Of a stretch of DNA of 64,000 bases, positions 16,142 through 24,749 are shown piece by piece. Origin of the DNA: Streptomyces sp. NBC_00250 (GTDB taxonomy: Bacteria > Actinomycetota > Actinomycetes > Streptomycetales > Streptomycetaceae). The notes under the pieces are model-generated. The model had not been told where the DNA came from and made no database searches. It was given only the letters and a program-made list of their open reading frames with translations. The position numbers and the translations under genes were made by a program. Position 1 is the stretch's first letter; every line of letters begins with the position of its first letter. Location: NCBI RefSeq assembly GCF_036192275.1, contig NZ_CP108088.1:4279501-4343500 (forward strand). Direction: 5' to 3'.

Positions 16142-16558
16142 TCAGGGAACAAACCTGCGATGCCACCACCACTCCGACGTCGGTGTTCCCGGGTCAGCAA
16201 GCGACCGTGACTCGAAGATCCGGTCATAGGGCTTGATGAGCGCCCGCAGTTCCTTTGCAGCATGAGCCGGCAGCTGCATCGCAGTCGCCTCCAAGAGATC
16301 ACGCGCGGCGAGATGAACACGACAGCACTCAAGCACGCCGCAATCGTCCTCCCTGAACCGCAGGAAGCGCGCTGGACCTTGGACCGACCTCTTCCAGACG
16401 GAAAACGCTCGCCCAACGGCACCAGCGCCGAACTGGCCGGCCTCCAGCCGGGCAACCGCGCTGGCAGCAGTGCCGGACAGACCAGGCACCACCTCCGCTC
16501 CGCGGGTGACCCGATCAGTTGTCGCAGCCCGGACGGCTGCCGGATTCCTACGAGGCAT
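16142..16558 (-). CDS. Hypothetical protein of mobile-element type
   Basis: This 138-residue soluble protein starts MPRRNPAAVRAATTDRV and ends TPTSEWWWHRRFVP. The second half (LLEATAMQLPAHAAKELRAL, then IKPYDRIFESRSLADPG) is helical and protein-like. I recall similar unnamed proteins near actinobacterial recombinases but cannot name a family. It converges on the truncated recombinase gene, ending 65 bp from it. The start is uncertain because the ribosome site is weak. Confidence 0.45.
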   Translation of the reverse strand: MPRRNPAAVRAATTDRVTRGAEVVPGLSGTAASAVARLEAGQFGAGAVGRAFSVWKRSVQGPARFLRFREDDCGVLECCRVHLAARDLLEATAMQLPAHAAKELRALIKPYDRIFESRSLADPGTPTSEWWWHRRFVP

Positions 16559-16643
16559 CGCTTCGTCTGCTCATCACCATGCACTCAGGTTCCACGGTCG
16601 ACCTCGACGCCTCAAAGCCTTTTCTTCTCTTCGTTGCTCATAG

Positions 16644-17030
16644 GTGGAGACCATGATCGATTTCTTAGTACGGGAAAACGACTTCAAGGCCATCAACGAC
16701 ACCCACGGCCACGCCGCCGGAGACGCGGTCCTCACCGCCACCGCCCAGCGCCTGAGCGACTGGTGCGGACGCCACGGCATCGCCGCCCGCCTCGGCGGAG
16801 ACGAGTTCGCCGCCATCGTCACCGACCCCGGCCACACCGCCGGCCTCTTCGCCCTGCGGATCGCGCTGGACGAGCCGGTCACGCACAGCGGTCACGCCCT
16901 GCCGGTCTCGGCCTCGGTCGGGCACTGCCACCGCGACCAGCTGCCGGTCCCGGTTCTGACCGACGCCCTCTCGGCCGCCGACGCCTCGATGTACGCGGCC
17001 AAGGGCCATGGCAGGCGCAACACACGCTGA
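16644..17030 (+). CDS. Truncated GGDEF-domain protein
   Basis: The 128-residue frame contains DFKAINDTHGHAAGDAVL and RLGGDEFAAI, the core of a diguanylate cyclase, and finishes with SAADASMYAAKGHGRRN as GGDEF domains do. The N-terminus is abnormal: METMIDFLVREN replaces the strand and Asp that normally precede the DFK segment, and no sensor domain exists. Full-length GGDEF genes occur in some AICEs. The gene was probably cut by the rearrangement that removed the transfer region; loss of the first metal-binding Asp makes activity doubtful. It is 91 bp upstream of the Zn protein gene, same strand. Confidence 0.6.
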   Translation: METMIDFLVRENDFKAINDTHGHAAGDAVLTATAQRLSDWCGRHGIAARLGGDEFAAIVTDPGHTAGLFALRIALDEPVTHSGHALPVSASVGHCHRDQLPVPVLTDALSAADASMYAAKGHGRRNTR

Positions 17031-17121
17031 GCGGCCCCCGGGACGGCCTCGGTCGCCAAACTTCCGCCGCCCCGGGCGCCTCAACCCCTCCCAGATCCAA
17101 CGGACCCGAAAGGGACAGCTC

Positions 17122-17298
17122 ATGATGCCCCAGACCACCCCTCGCGTCTGCCGCGACTGCGACGGCTTCGCCACCGCCACCATCACCACCGGCCTCCCCG
17201 CCACCGACGGAACCCGGGCCACCATCCCCGTCCACTGCCCCACCTGCCGCGGCCTCGGCCGCACCTTCCCCGCCGCCCTCACCCGCGCCGGGAAGTGA
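17122..17298 (+). CDS. Small zinc-ribbon protein of the rep operon
   Basis: This 58-residue protein has CRDC near the N-terminus and CPTCRGLG near the C-terminus, a two-CxxC zinc ribbon similar to one half of a DnaJ zinc finger. The ATG at 17122 follows AAGGGA. Its stop is four bases before the TTG start of the rep gene, so it is in the rep-xis-int operon. Small Zn proteins in this position are common in pSAM2-type elements; a role in replication control is inferred. Confidence 0.65.
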   Translation: MMPQTTPRVCRDCDGFATATITTGLPATDGTRATIPVHCPTCRGLGRTFPAALTRAGK

Positions 17299-17302
17299 CC
17301 CG

Positions 17303-18706
17303 TTGACCGACGCCGCCCTCCAGGCGGGCCTGGACCCGGCCACCCTGAGCGACCTGCTCCGGATGGCCGGGTCCCCCGGCTTCGACCGCCTCACCGAACA
17401 ACTCCGCCGCACCGGCGGCTGCACCGCCCCCATCCGCCTCACCGGCGGCACCAAGACCCTCGACCCCGCCACCAGGACCGTCCTCCACGCGTACAACACC
17501 GACGCCGAACCCGGCGGGGTCCTCCGCGTCGCATGCGGCAACCGGCGAGCCTCCCGCTGCCCCTCCTGCGCCTGGACCTACGCAGGCGACACCTACCACC
17601 TCATCCGCGCCGGACTCGTCGGCAACCCCGACAAGGGCACCCCGGAGACCATCCGCGACCACCCCCGAGTCTTCGCCACCCTCACCGCCCCGTCCTTCGG
17701 CCCTGTCCACAACCGGCCCGGGGAACGACCCTGCCGCTGCGGGAAGCAGCACCAAGAGGACGCGCCCGAACTCGGCACCCCGCTCAACCCGTACGCGTAC
17801 GACTACGCGGGCGCTGTCCTCTGGAACAACCACGCCTCCGAACTCTGGCGCTACTTCACGATCTACCTCCGCCGTGAGATCGCCGGACGCGCCGGCCTCA
17901 CCCAGAAAACCGCCCGCGAACAGTCCCGCGTCTCCTTCGGCAAGGTCGCCGAGTACCAAAAGCGCGGCGCCGTCCACTTCCACGCCGTCATCCGCTTCGA
18001 CGGCCCCGCAGGCGCCCACACCCCGCCCCCGCACTGGGCCACCCTCGAACTCCTCACCGACGCCATCCACGCCGCCGCCACCCGCGTCCAAGTGGTCGTC
18101 CCCGCCGCTCCCGCGCACGGCGTCAGCCAGGACCTGACGCTCACTTGGGGCGCCCAGCTCGACGTCCAGCCCATCGGCGCCTTCGGCCAGGGCGAAGACC
18201 TCACCGAACAGGCCGTCGCCGCCTACGTCGCCAAGTACGCCACCAAAGCCGCCGAGACCACCGGCTCCGTCGACCACCCCGTCGGCAACAAGGAAGCCCT
18301 GATCCTCCTCGACGTCCCCGACCACCCCCGGCGGCTGATGGAAGCCTGCATCGACCTCGATCCGGCCTACCCCGACCGGCGCCTCCGCGCCTGGGCCCAC
18401 ATGCTCGGCTTCCGCGGCCACTTCTCCACCAAATCCCGCCGCTACTCCACCACCCTCGGCGCCCTACGCCAGGTCCGCGCCGACTACCGCGCCCACCAAC
18501 AACGCACCGCCCTCGGCCTCCCCGACCCCGGCGAACACCCGGAGTCCACCACCCTCGTCCTCGCCCACTGGACCTACGCCGGCCACGGCCACACACCCGG
18601 CGAGTCATGGCTCGCCGCCAACATCCGCCGCGACATCCAGCACAACCGCGAACACGCCCGCGAGATCCGCACCCAACTCGAATTGTCAGCCGAAGGGGAG
18701 TGGTGA
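17303..18706 (+). CDS. RepSA-like rolling-circle replication initiator (HUH)
   Basis: This 467-residue protein is an actinobacterial plasmid/AICE initiator. It has a Cys-rich segment (CGNRRASRCPSCAW, residues 78-91), motif FATLTAP (124-130), the metal-binding HFH of the HUH site at 225-227 in GAVHFHAVIRF, and the catalytic Tyr motif YVAKYATK (308-315). It should nick the element's double-strand origin and start rolling-circle replication after excision. The TTG start has GGAAG upstream. It overlaps nothing but is followed directly by xis (ATG three bases after the stop). Length and motifs look intact. Confidence 0.9.
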   Translation: MTDAALQAGLDPATLSDLLRMAGSPGFDRLTEQLRRTGGCTAPIRLTGGTKTLDPATRTVLHAYNTDAEPGGVLRVACGNRRASRCPSCAWTYAGDTYHLIRAGLVGNPDKGTPETIRDHPRVFATLTAPSFGPVHNRPGERPCRCGKQHQEDAPELGTPLNPYAYDYAGAVLWNNHASELWRYFTIYLRREIAGRAGLTQKTAREQSRVSFGKVAEYQKRGAVHFHAVIRFDGPAGAHTPPPHWATLELLTDAIHAAATRVQVVVPAAPAHGVSQDLTLTWGAQLDVQPIGAFGQGEDLTEQAVAAYVAKYATKAAETTGSVDHPVGNKEALILLDVPDHPRRLMEACIDLDPAYPDRRLRAWAHMLGFRGHFSTKSRRYSTTLGALRQVRADYRAHQQRTALGLPDPGEHPESTTLVLAHWTYAGHGHTPGESWLAANIRRDIQHNREHAREIRTQLELSAEGEW

Positions 18707-18708
18707 CC

Positions 18709-18912
18709 ATGTCCGCACGTCTGCTCACTGTCGACCAGGTCGCCGAACTCCTCGGCACCACCGTCCGGTTCCCTCGGCGGCTGATCGAGGAACGACGCAT
18801 CACCTTCGTCAAGGTCGGACGCCACGTCCGCATCCCGGAGCCCGCCATCGAGGCGTACATCGCGTCGCACACCGTGCAGCCAGTCGAGCGTCGCTACGGG
18901 AAGGTGGCCTGA
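18709..18912 (+). CDS. xis: Excisionase, MerR-like HTH
   Basis: This 67-residue protein has LLTVDQVAELLGTTVRFPRR followed by KVGRHVRIPEPAIEAYI, the winged-helix excisionase fold (helix-turn-helix_17/MerR type). It should bind attL/attR and direct the integrase to excision. AAGGGGAG precedes its ATG. Its TGA overlaps the ATG of int by one base (TGATG), as is standard in AICEs. Confidence 0.9.
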   Translation: MSARLLTVDQVAELLGTTVRFPRRLIEERRITFVKVGRHVRIPEPAIEAYIASHTVQPVERRYGKVA

Positions 18913-20057
18913 TGGCGAACCGCAAGGGCCAGCGCCGTCGGTTCGGCACTGTGCGGCAGCTCGCGTCCGGCCGCTGGCAGGCTCGCTACCGCGACCCGCT
19001 GTCGGGCGAGACCAAGTCCGCGCCGCACACCTTCGACACCAAGACCGACGCCCTCGTCTGGCTGACGACCATCGAGGCGGAGATCATCCGCGGCACCTAC
19101 CAGGCCCCCGACGCTGGCAAGGTCGCCTTCGGGCCGTACGCCGACGACTGGTTGAAGCACCGCAAGCTGGAGGACCACACCCGGGAGCGGAGCGAGAGCG
19201 TGATCCGCCTCCACATCAAGCCGACCTTCGGCGCCGGGACGGTCGCAGCGATCACCACTCCCCGCGTACGAGCCTGGCGGACCGCTCTCCTAGAGGACGG
19301 CATCGGCGAGCCGACCGTCGTCAAGGCGTACCAACTGCTCCGCGCGATCCTGAACACGGCGGTGGACGACGAGCTGATCCGCCGCAACCCGTGCCGCATC
19401 AAGGGCGCCGACCGCTACGACGTCCCGGAGCGCCCCGTCCTCACCGTGGCCGAGGTGTACGCCGTGGCCGACGCGATCCGACCGCACCACCGGGTGCTCG
19501 TCCTCCTCGCTGCCTTCACCACGCTCCGGTTCGGCGAGCTGGCCTCGCTCCGCCGCCGGGACCTCGACCTGACCCGCTCCGTGGTCCTGGTCCGCCGGGC
19601 TCAGTCCGAGCTGCAGAACGGCACGCTGGCCGACAAGGCGCCGAAGTCCGCCGCCGGCGTCCGGCCGGTCGCCTTCCCCGTCGAACTCGTCCCCGAGCTC
19701 GCTCACCACCTGGAGCACTTCGCCGGCACCGGGCAGGACGGCCACCTGTTCCAGGGTCCCCGCGGTGGCCTCCTCCGCCGGAGCAACTTCCGGGACGACT
19801 GGACCGCCGCTCGCACCACCGCCGGCGTCTCTGATGACGTCCACTTCCACGACCTTCGCCACACCGGGAACACCCTCGCCTCCAGTGCCGGCGCCAGCAC
19901 CCGGGAGCTGATGACGCGGATGGGGCACAGCACGACCCGGGCCGCGCTGATCTACCAGCACATGACGAGCGACCGTGATCAGCACATCGCGGGGAAGCTC
20001 GGCGAGATGATCCGCCAGGCCCGCCAAGCCCGCCCGGAAGGGCCATCTGGCACGTAG
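18912..20057 (+). CDS. int: Tyrosine site-specific integrase of the AICE
   Basis: This 381-residue protein is full length for the pSAM2 integrase family. The N-terminal arm-binding and SAM-like domains (about 10-160) precede the catalytic domain with Arg206 (FTTLRFGELASL), HxxR at 313-316 (HDLRH), His339 (MGHS) and nucleophile Tyr348 (LIYQH). It should recombine the element's attP with the 3' end of tRNA-Thr. Its end is 71 bp from the tRNA 3' end, separated by a terminator hairpin. Its last 136 bp are duplicated at 12567-12702. Confidence 0.95.
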   Translation: MANRKGQRRRFGTVRQLASGRWQARYRDPLSGETKSAPHTFDTKTDALVWLTTIEAEIIRGTYQAPDAGKVAFGPYADDWLKHRKLEDHTRERSESVIRLHIKPTFGAGTVAAITTPRVRAWRTALLEDGIGEPTVVKAYQLLRAILNTAVDDELIRRNPCRIKGADRYDVPERPVLTVAEVYAVADAIRPHHRVLVLLAAFTTLRFGELASLRRRDLDLTRSVVLVRRAQSELQNGTLADKAPKSAAGVRPVAFPVELVPELAHHLEHFAGTGQDGHLFQGPRGGLLRRSNFRDDWTAARTTAGVSDDVHFHDLRHTGNTLASSAGASTRELMTRMGHSTTRAALIYQHMTSDRDQHIAGKLGEMIRQARQARPEGPSGT

Positions 20058-20079
20058 GTGGCACGGCCGCGATCATGGG

Positions 20080-20122
20080 AAAGGGCCAGCGCCGGGGAAA
20101 CATGCCCCTGCGCTGGCCCTTT
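20080..20122 (+). terminator. Terminator of the rep-xis-int operon
   Basis: A 13-bp outer stem (20080-20092 with 20110-20122) with an inner GGGG/CCCC pairing is followed by TTTT. It prevents integrase transcripts from running antisense into tRNA-Thr. The same hairpin is present at 12725-12767. Confidence 0.8.
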
Positions 20123-20127
20123 TCGTT

Positions 20128-20168
20128 GAGCCCCCTGTCGGGTTCGAACCGACGACCCCCGCTTTACA
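20128..20168. repeat. Attachment-site repeat 3 (right end, inside tRNA-Thr)
   Basis: This copy forms the 3' part of the functional tRNA-Thr gene. The integrase-side end of the element restores the tRNA, so insertion did not break it. Confidence 0.9.
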
Positions 20169-20202
20169 AGAGCGGTGCTCTGGCCAGCTGAGCTAAGGAG
20201 GC
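20129..20202 (-). tRNA. tRNA-Thr, anticodon TGT
   Basis: The 74-nt cloverleaf on the minus strand has acceptor GCCTCCT paired with AGGGGGC (one T-G wobble), a D-stem GCTC/GAGC, an anticodon stem CCGCT/AGCGG with loop CTTGTAA, and a T-arm GTCGG-TTCGAAC-CCGAC. The anticodon TGT reads ACA and, by wobble, other Thr codons. CCA is not encoded. Its 3' half is the target of the integrated element and its likely terminator is now 11 kb away at 9041-9074. Confidence 0.95.
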
Positions 20203-20384
20203 AGCGAGTGCAGTGTAACCAACGACGTCCTGTCGGCGGTCGGAAATATCACGGGCCTCGGAGTGCTGACAGATCCCGCGGCGCCAGGTAGCGTCACGTG
20301 GAGTTCATCCAGGTGGACTAGACCTCAATCCTTCCTTTACTCGGATCGTCCGGCACGTTCCTGCCGGTGAAGGGACACATCACC

Positions 20385-21482
<1,098 letters not shown>

Positions 21483-21506
21483 CTCGCGATCGACTGATCC
21501 TCTGGC

Positions 21507-21545
21507 CGAACGACCCCGTATCTCTTGCAGATGCGGGGTCGTTCG
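21507..21545 (+). terminator. Terminator after msiK
   Basis: A 17-bp stem (21507-21523 with 21529-21545, one G-T wobble) encloses a 5-base loop, 25 bp after the msiK stop. Confidence 0.85.
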
Positions 21546-21708
21546 TCTTGGTGGAGGACCCAGTGGGGGTTTACCACCGAAAACCCCGGCATTCCGGGCC
21601 CACCCCCACCCCTCGCGTCAACACGGAATTCGAAAAGCCGCTTCGAACCATCCCCCGCGAGAGTGACTAAATGTCGCCATATCACTACCGGCCGCTACGC
21701 TCGCCTGC

Positions 21709-22119
21709 GTGACGCACACTGCCCGCCGAATCGGCCGCTCTCTCGCCCTCGTCCTGCCCATCGTCCTGGTGCTCTCGGGAACGCTCGCGGTGTCCGCCGT
21801 TCCGTGGGCCGGTCAGGACTCCGGGACCCAGCTCACGGCGTCCTCCTCCGAGGTCTCCGTCCGGGCCAAGCCCCGTGCACCGCAGGACATTCTGCGCGAC
21901 CAGCTCCTCGCCGAGCTCCAGGAGAAGGACCCCGGCACGGCCCTCACCCACCTCCAGCGCGAGGTGGAGAACCGGCCCTCGCTCGCCAAGCACTGCATGT
22001 CCATCGCCCGCTCCCTCGGCCGCGCCGCCGTCGAGCAGTACGGCCCGTCCCGCGCCCAGGGCTTCTCGCGACCGGTCTGCGACACCTCCTACGCGACCGG
22101 CGTGATGCGCGCGAGCTGA
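21709..22119 (+). CDS. Exported hypothetical protein
   Basis: This 136-residue protein starts at a GTG with MTHTARRIGRSL, followed by a hydrophobic signal segment (ALVLPIVLVLSGTLAVSAVP). The mature part is helical with two Cys (KHCMSIAR and PVCDTSY) that could form a disulfide. The family is unknown to me; the length and signal suggest a secreted or cell-wall-associated actinobacterial protein. It is 68 bp upstream of the nucleotidyltransferase gene on the same strand. Confidence 0.65.
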   Translation: MTHTARRIGRSLALVLPIVLVLSGTLAVSAVPWAGQDSGTQLTASSSEVSVRAKPRAPQDILRDQLLAELQEKDPGTALTHLQREVENRPSLAKHCMSIARSLGRAAVEQYGPSRAQGFSRPVCDTSYATGVMRAS

Positions 22120-22186
22120 ACAGCCGCACACGGAGCGACGTCGCGCGTCCGGACCTCTCGCCTGCGGGGCGCCTATCGTTCCCCGT

Positions 22187-22903
22187 ATGCACACCTCTCC
22201 GACGCAGGCCGTGGTCCTGGCGGGTGGCCAGGGCTCCCGGCTGCGCCCGTACACCGACGACCGCCCCAAGCCGATGGTCGAGATCCCGGGCACCGGGACC
22301 CCGATCATCGGCCATCAGCTTTCCTGGCTCGCCGCCGAGGGCGTGACCGACGCCGTCGTCTCCTGCGGCCATCTCGCCGAGGTCCTCCAGGAGTGGCTGG
22401 AGAGCGCCGACCTCCCCCTCAAGGTGACGACGGTCGTCGAGACCGAGCCCCTGGGCCGCGGCGGAGGCCTGAAGTACGCCGCCGCGCACCTGCCCGCGCC
22501 GGACCAGCCCTGGTACGCCACCAACGGCGACATCTGGACCCGTTTCTCGCTGCGCGAGATGGCCGCCTTCCATGCCGAGCGCGACGCCCTCGCCACCCTC
22601 GCCCTGGCCCGTCCCCGGATCCCGTGGGGCGCCGTCGAGACCGACACCTTCGGGCACATCACCGACTTCATCGAGTCGCCGCCGTCGCCGTTCCTCATCA
22701 ACGCGGGCGTGTACGTGTTCTCCGCGGCCTTCACGGAGCTCCTCCCGGACCTGGGCGACCACGAACGCACCACGTTCCCCCGGCTCGCCCGTGAGCGGCG
22801 CCTGGCGGGCTTCCCGCTGCCCCAGGGCGCCTACTGGCGGGCCATCGACACCGCCAAGGACCTCACCGAGGCCGCCAAGGAGCTCGCCGCCCAGAGGGGC
22901 TGA
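22187..22903 (+). CDS. Sugar nucleotidyltransferase (NDP-sugar pyrophosphorylase)
   Basis: This 238-residue protein has the pyrophosphorylase signature VVLAGGQGSRLRPYTDDRPK followed by PMVEIPGTP-like text, with the Lys that contacts the sugar phosphate. YATNGDIWTRFSL gives the metal-binding Asp, and INAGVYVFSAAF the sugar-binding region. It should form an NDP-sugar from a sugar 1-phosphate and NTP. It is shorter than GalU or ManC and close to the mannose-1-phosphate guanylyltransferase-like single-domain group; the sugar is unknown. It ends at a bidirectional terminator. Confidence 0.85.
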   Translation: MHTSPTQAVVLAGGQGSRLRPYTDDRPKPMVEIPGTGTPIIGHQLSWLAAEGVTDAVVSCGHLAEVLQEWLESADLPLKVTTVVETEPLGRGGGLKYAAAHLPAPDQPWYATNGDIWTRFSLREMAAFHAERDALATLALARPRIPWGAVETDTFGHITDFIESPPSPFLINAGVYVFSAAFTELLPDLGDHERTTFPRLARERRLAGFPLPQGAYWRAIDTAKDLTEAAKELAAQRG

Positions 22904-22919
22904 ACCGGAGAGGCGCGAA

Positions 22920-22955
22920 GAAGGGCGGCACCACGTTCTCGTGGTGCCGCCCTTC
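22920..22955. terminator. Bidirectional terminator
   Basis: A perfect 16-bp inverted repeat (22920-22935 with 22940-22955) with a TTCT loop lies between the convergent nucleotidyltransferase and DoxX genes. Confidence 0.9.
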
Positions 22956-22975
22956 TCGCTGTCCCGTCAGCCGGT

Positions 22976-24589
22976 TCAGCCCAGCAGGCCGCCGATCGGG
23001 TTCCTCGCGCCGCCCGTCGTCGAGCCGCTCTCGGTCGGCGTGCCCGTGGAGCTGCCGGTCGAGCCGCCGCTGGTGCCGCCGCTCGACGTGCTGCCGCCCG
23101 TGCTGCTCGGGGTGTCGCTGGTGGACGGCGGGGGCTCCGGGTCGGACTGCGTCGGCGTACGGCTGCTGCCGCCGCCCGTGCCGGTGCCCGTGCCCTGCGT
23201 GGCCGTCGGGCGCTGCTGCTGCGTCCGGGTGGCCTCGCGGGTGGTCTCGGTGGGCCGGCTCGCCTCCTGCGTCTCCTCGCGCTCCGCCGGGGCCTCGCTG
23301 GTCGCGGCCGGGGCGGGCGCCGTGGACGCCGCCTTGGAGGGGGCGCGACGCGTCGGCTCGGTGGGGAGCGGCTGCCCGGGGAGGTGGTTGATCGGGTCGT
23401 CGTTGGGGCCGGGGACGGTGACCATCTCGGTGGAGCGGACGGCGCCGCCGAGGACGGAGCCGATGAGGAGGGTGAGGCCGACGACCACCGAGGCGAGGAG
23501 GGTGCTGCGGCGCGTGACGCGCCGGCGCAGGTCCCAGAGGTCGGCGCGGGGGCCGAGGGTGCGCCAGGCCTCTCCGGCGATGCGGCCGTCGAGCGAGTAG
23601 ACGGGGGCGCCGGCGATGATCAGCGGGGACCAGGCGGCCAGGTAGATGATGTCGGCGGAGTCGTAGACCGGGACGGTCTTCCAGCTGACCGTGAGGATCA
23701 GCGCGGCGGAGAGCAGGGCGCCGACGACGGCGGCGGCGCGCTGCCAGAGTCCGAGGACGGTGAGGACGCCGACGACGACCTGGAGGAAGGCGACGGTGAG
23801 TCCGGCGCCGACCGGGTGCTGGAGGGCGAAGTCCCGGAGGGGTTCGGCGAGGGCCCAGGGGTGCAGGGAGTTGAGCCACTTCACCATGGAGCCGCGCTCG
23901 CCGCCGTCGAAGTAGACGGGGTCGCAGAGCTTGCCCATGCCCGCGTAGATGGAGATGAAGCCGAGGAAGACGCGGAGCGGGAGGAGGACGACGCCAAGGT
24001 TCATCCGGCGGCCGGGGTAGTAGGCGTGCCGGACGGCGTCCTGGCCGTGGCGCTGCGCGGGCCGGCCGTCGGTCGTCTCGTCCTCGTACGCTCCCGGTCC
24101 GCCGCCGGTCTCGGTCCGGAGGTCGTACAGCTCGTCGTACGCACCCTCGGCGCGGCGCATCGGCGGCAGCAGGGGGCCGGAGTCGGCCGTCACCACGGGG
24201 TTGGGCATCGTCTCGTCGAAGCGCGGGATGGCCTGGGTGGCGCCCGCCTCCAGACCCCGGTGACCACCGTGCCCGCCGTGGCCGACGGCCGGGTCGAGCG
24301 TGGAGACGGAGGACTCGCGGACGGCCTGGAGGAGGCCGGTCGCGCCCGGTGAGGACTTTCCGGTCCATACGACGGGACGACGGCGCGGTCCGCCCGCTCC
24401 TGCCGCGGCCCCGGACAGGGCCGCGGTGCGGGCGCCGGCGCCGATCTTCGGCTGCGGGGCGGGCGCGAGCCGCACACGGAAGCTGGCGTGGTTCACGATC
24501 ACCTGGGCGGGATCGGAATCCACCTTGACCATGCTCAACGCGGGCTGATCGTCGAACCCCGGCCGGGGCGTTCTGGTGTCCACACTCAT
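22976..24589 (-). CDS. DoxX-family membrane protein with long terminal tails
   Basis: This 537-residue protein has a 190-residue charged cytoplasmic N-terminus including a His/Gly-rich HGGHGGH stretch, then a DoxX core with about four membrane segments (LGVVLLPLRVFLGFISIYAG; VAFLQVVVGVLTVLGLW; AAVVGALLSAALILTVSW), then another membrane helix (TLLASVVVGLTLLIGSVLGG) and a final 150-residue low-complexity Ser/Thr/Pro/Gly tail, probably outside the cell. DoxX proteins are linked to oxidoreductase complexes and redox stress, but the role here is unknown. It is monocistronic, facing the nucleotidyltransferase gene. Confidence 0.8.
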   Translation of the reverse strand: MSVDTRTPRPGFDDQPALSMVKVDSDPAQVIVNHASFRVRLAPAPQPKIGAGARTAALSGAAAGAGGPRRRPVVWTGKSSPGATGLLQAVRESSVSTLDPAVGHGGHGGHRGLEAGATQAIPRFDETMPNPVVTADSGPLLPPMRRAEGAYDELYDLRTETGGGPGAYEDETTDGRPAQRHGQDAVRHAYYPGRRMNLGVVLLPLRVFLGFISIYAGMGKLCDPVYFDGGERGSMVKWLNSLHPWALAEPLRDFALQHPVGAGLTVAFLQVVVGVLTVLGLWQRAAAVVGALLSAALILTVSWKTVPVYDSADIIYLAAWSPLIIAGAPVYSLDGRIAGEAWRTLGPRADLWDLRRRVTRRSTLLASVVVGLTLLIGSVLGGAVRSTEMVTVPGPNDDPINHLPGQPLPTEPTRRAPSKAASTAPAPAATSEAPAEREETQEASRPTETTREATRTQQQRPTATQGTGTGTGGGSSRTPTQSDPEPPPSTSDTPSSTGGSTSSGGTSGGSTGSSTGTPTESGSTTGGARNPIGGLLG

Positions 24590-24749
24590 CTAACCGAGTG
24601 ATCTGGGTTTAGGACACTGCCTTGACGGCTCGCAAATGTCCGAGACCCGTCAAGATCAACGGTGCCGGAGGAACCGACGTTCGGTTACCGATCGTCAATC
24701 TTCCCTAGAATCACATTAGTTGACCCGGACGATGCAGGGGAGCGCCGTC

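Larger units (their letters stand above)
9089..20168. mobile_element. Composite integrative element (decayed AICE array) in tRNA-Thr
   Basis: About 11 kb is bounded by copies of the tRNA-Thr 3' segment (9089-9129 and 20128-20168), with a third copy at 12773-12813. The right unit (12773-20168, 7.4 kb) carries Rep, Xis and Int genes in the order found in pSAM2-type actinomycete integrative and conjugative elements, with int abutting the attachment site. The left unit (9089-12813, 3.7 kb) keeps only the tail of a near-identical int. No FtsK/TraB, Spd or KorSA gene is present, so self-transfer is not expected. Many internal genes are truncated. Confidence 0.85.
19922..20170. repeat. 249-bp direct repeat, copy 2
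   Basis: The intact partner of 12567-12815: integrase tail, terminator and attachment core. The near identity indicates that both units came from the same or very recently related elements, or that one copy was converted by the other. Confidence 0.95.
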
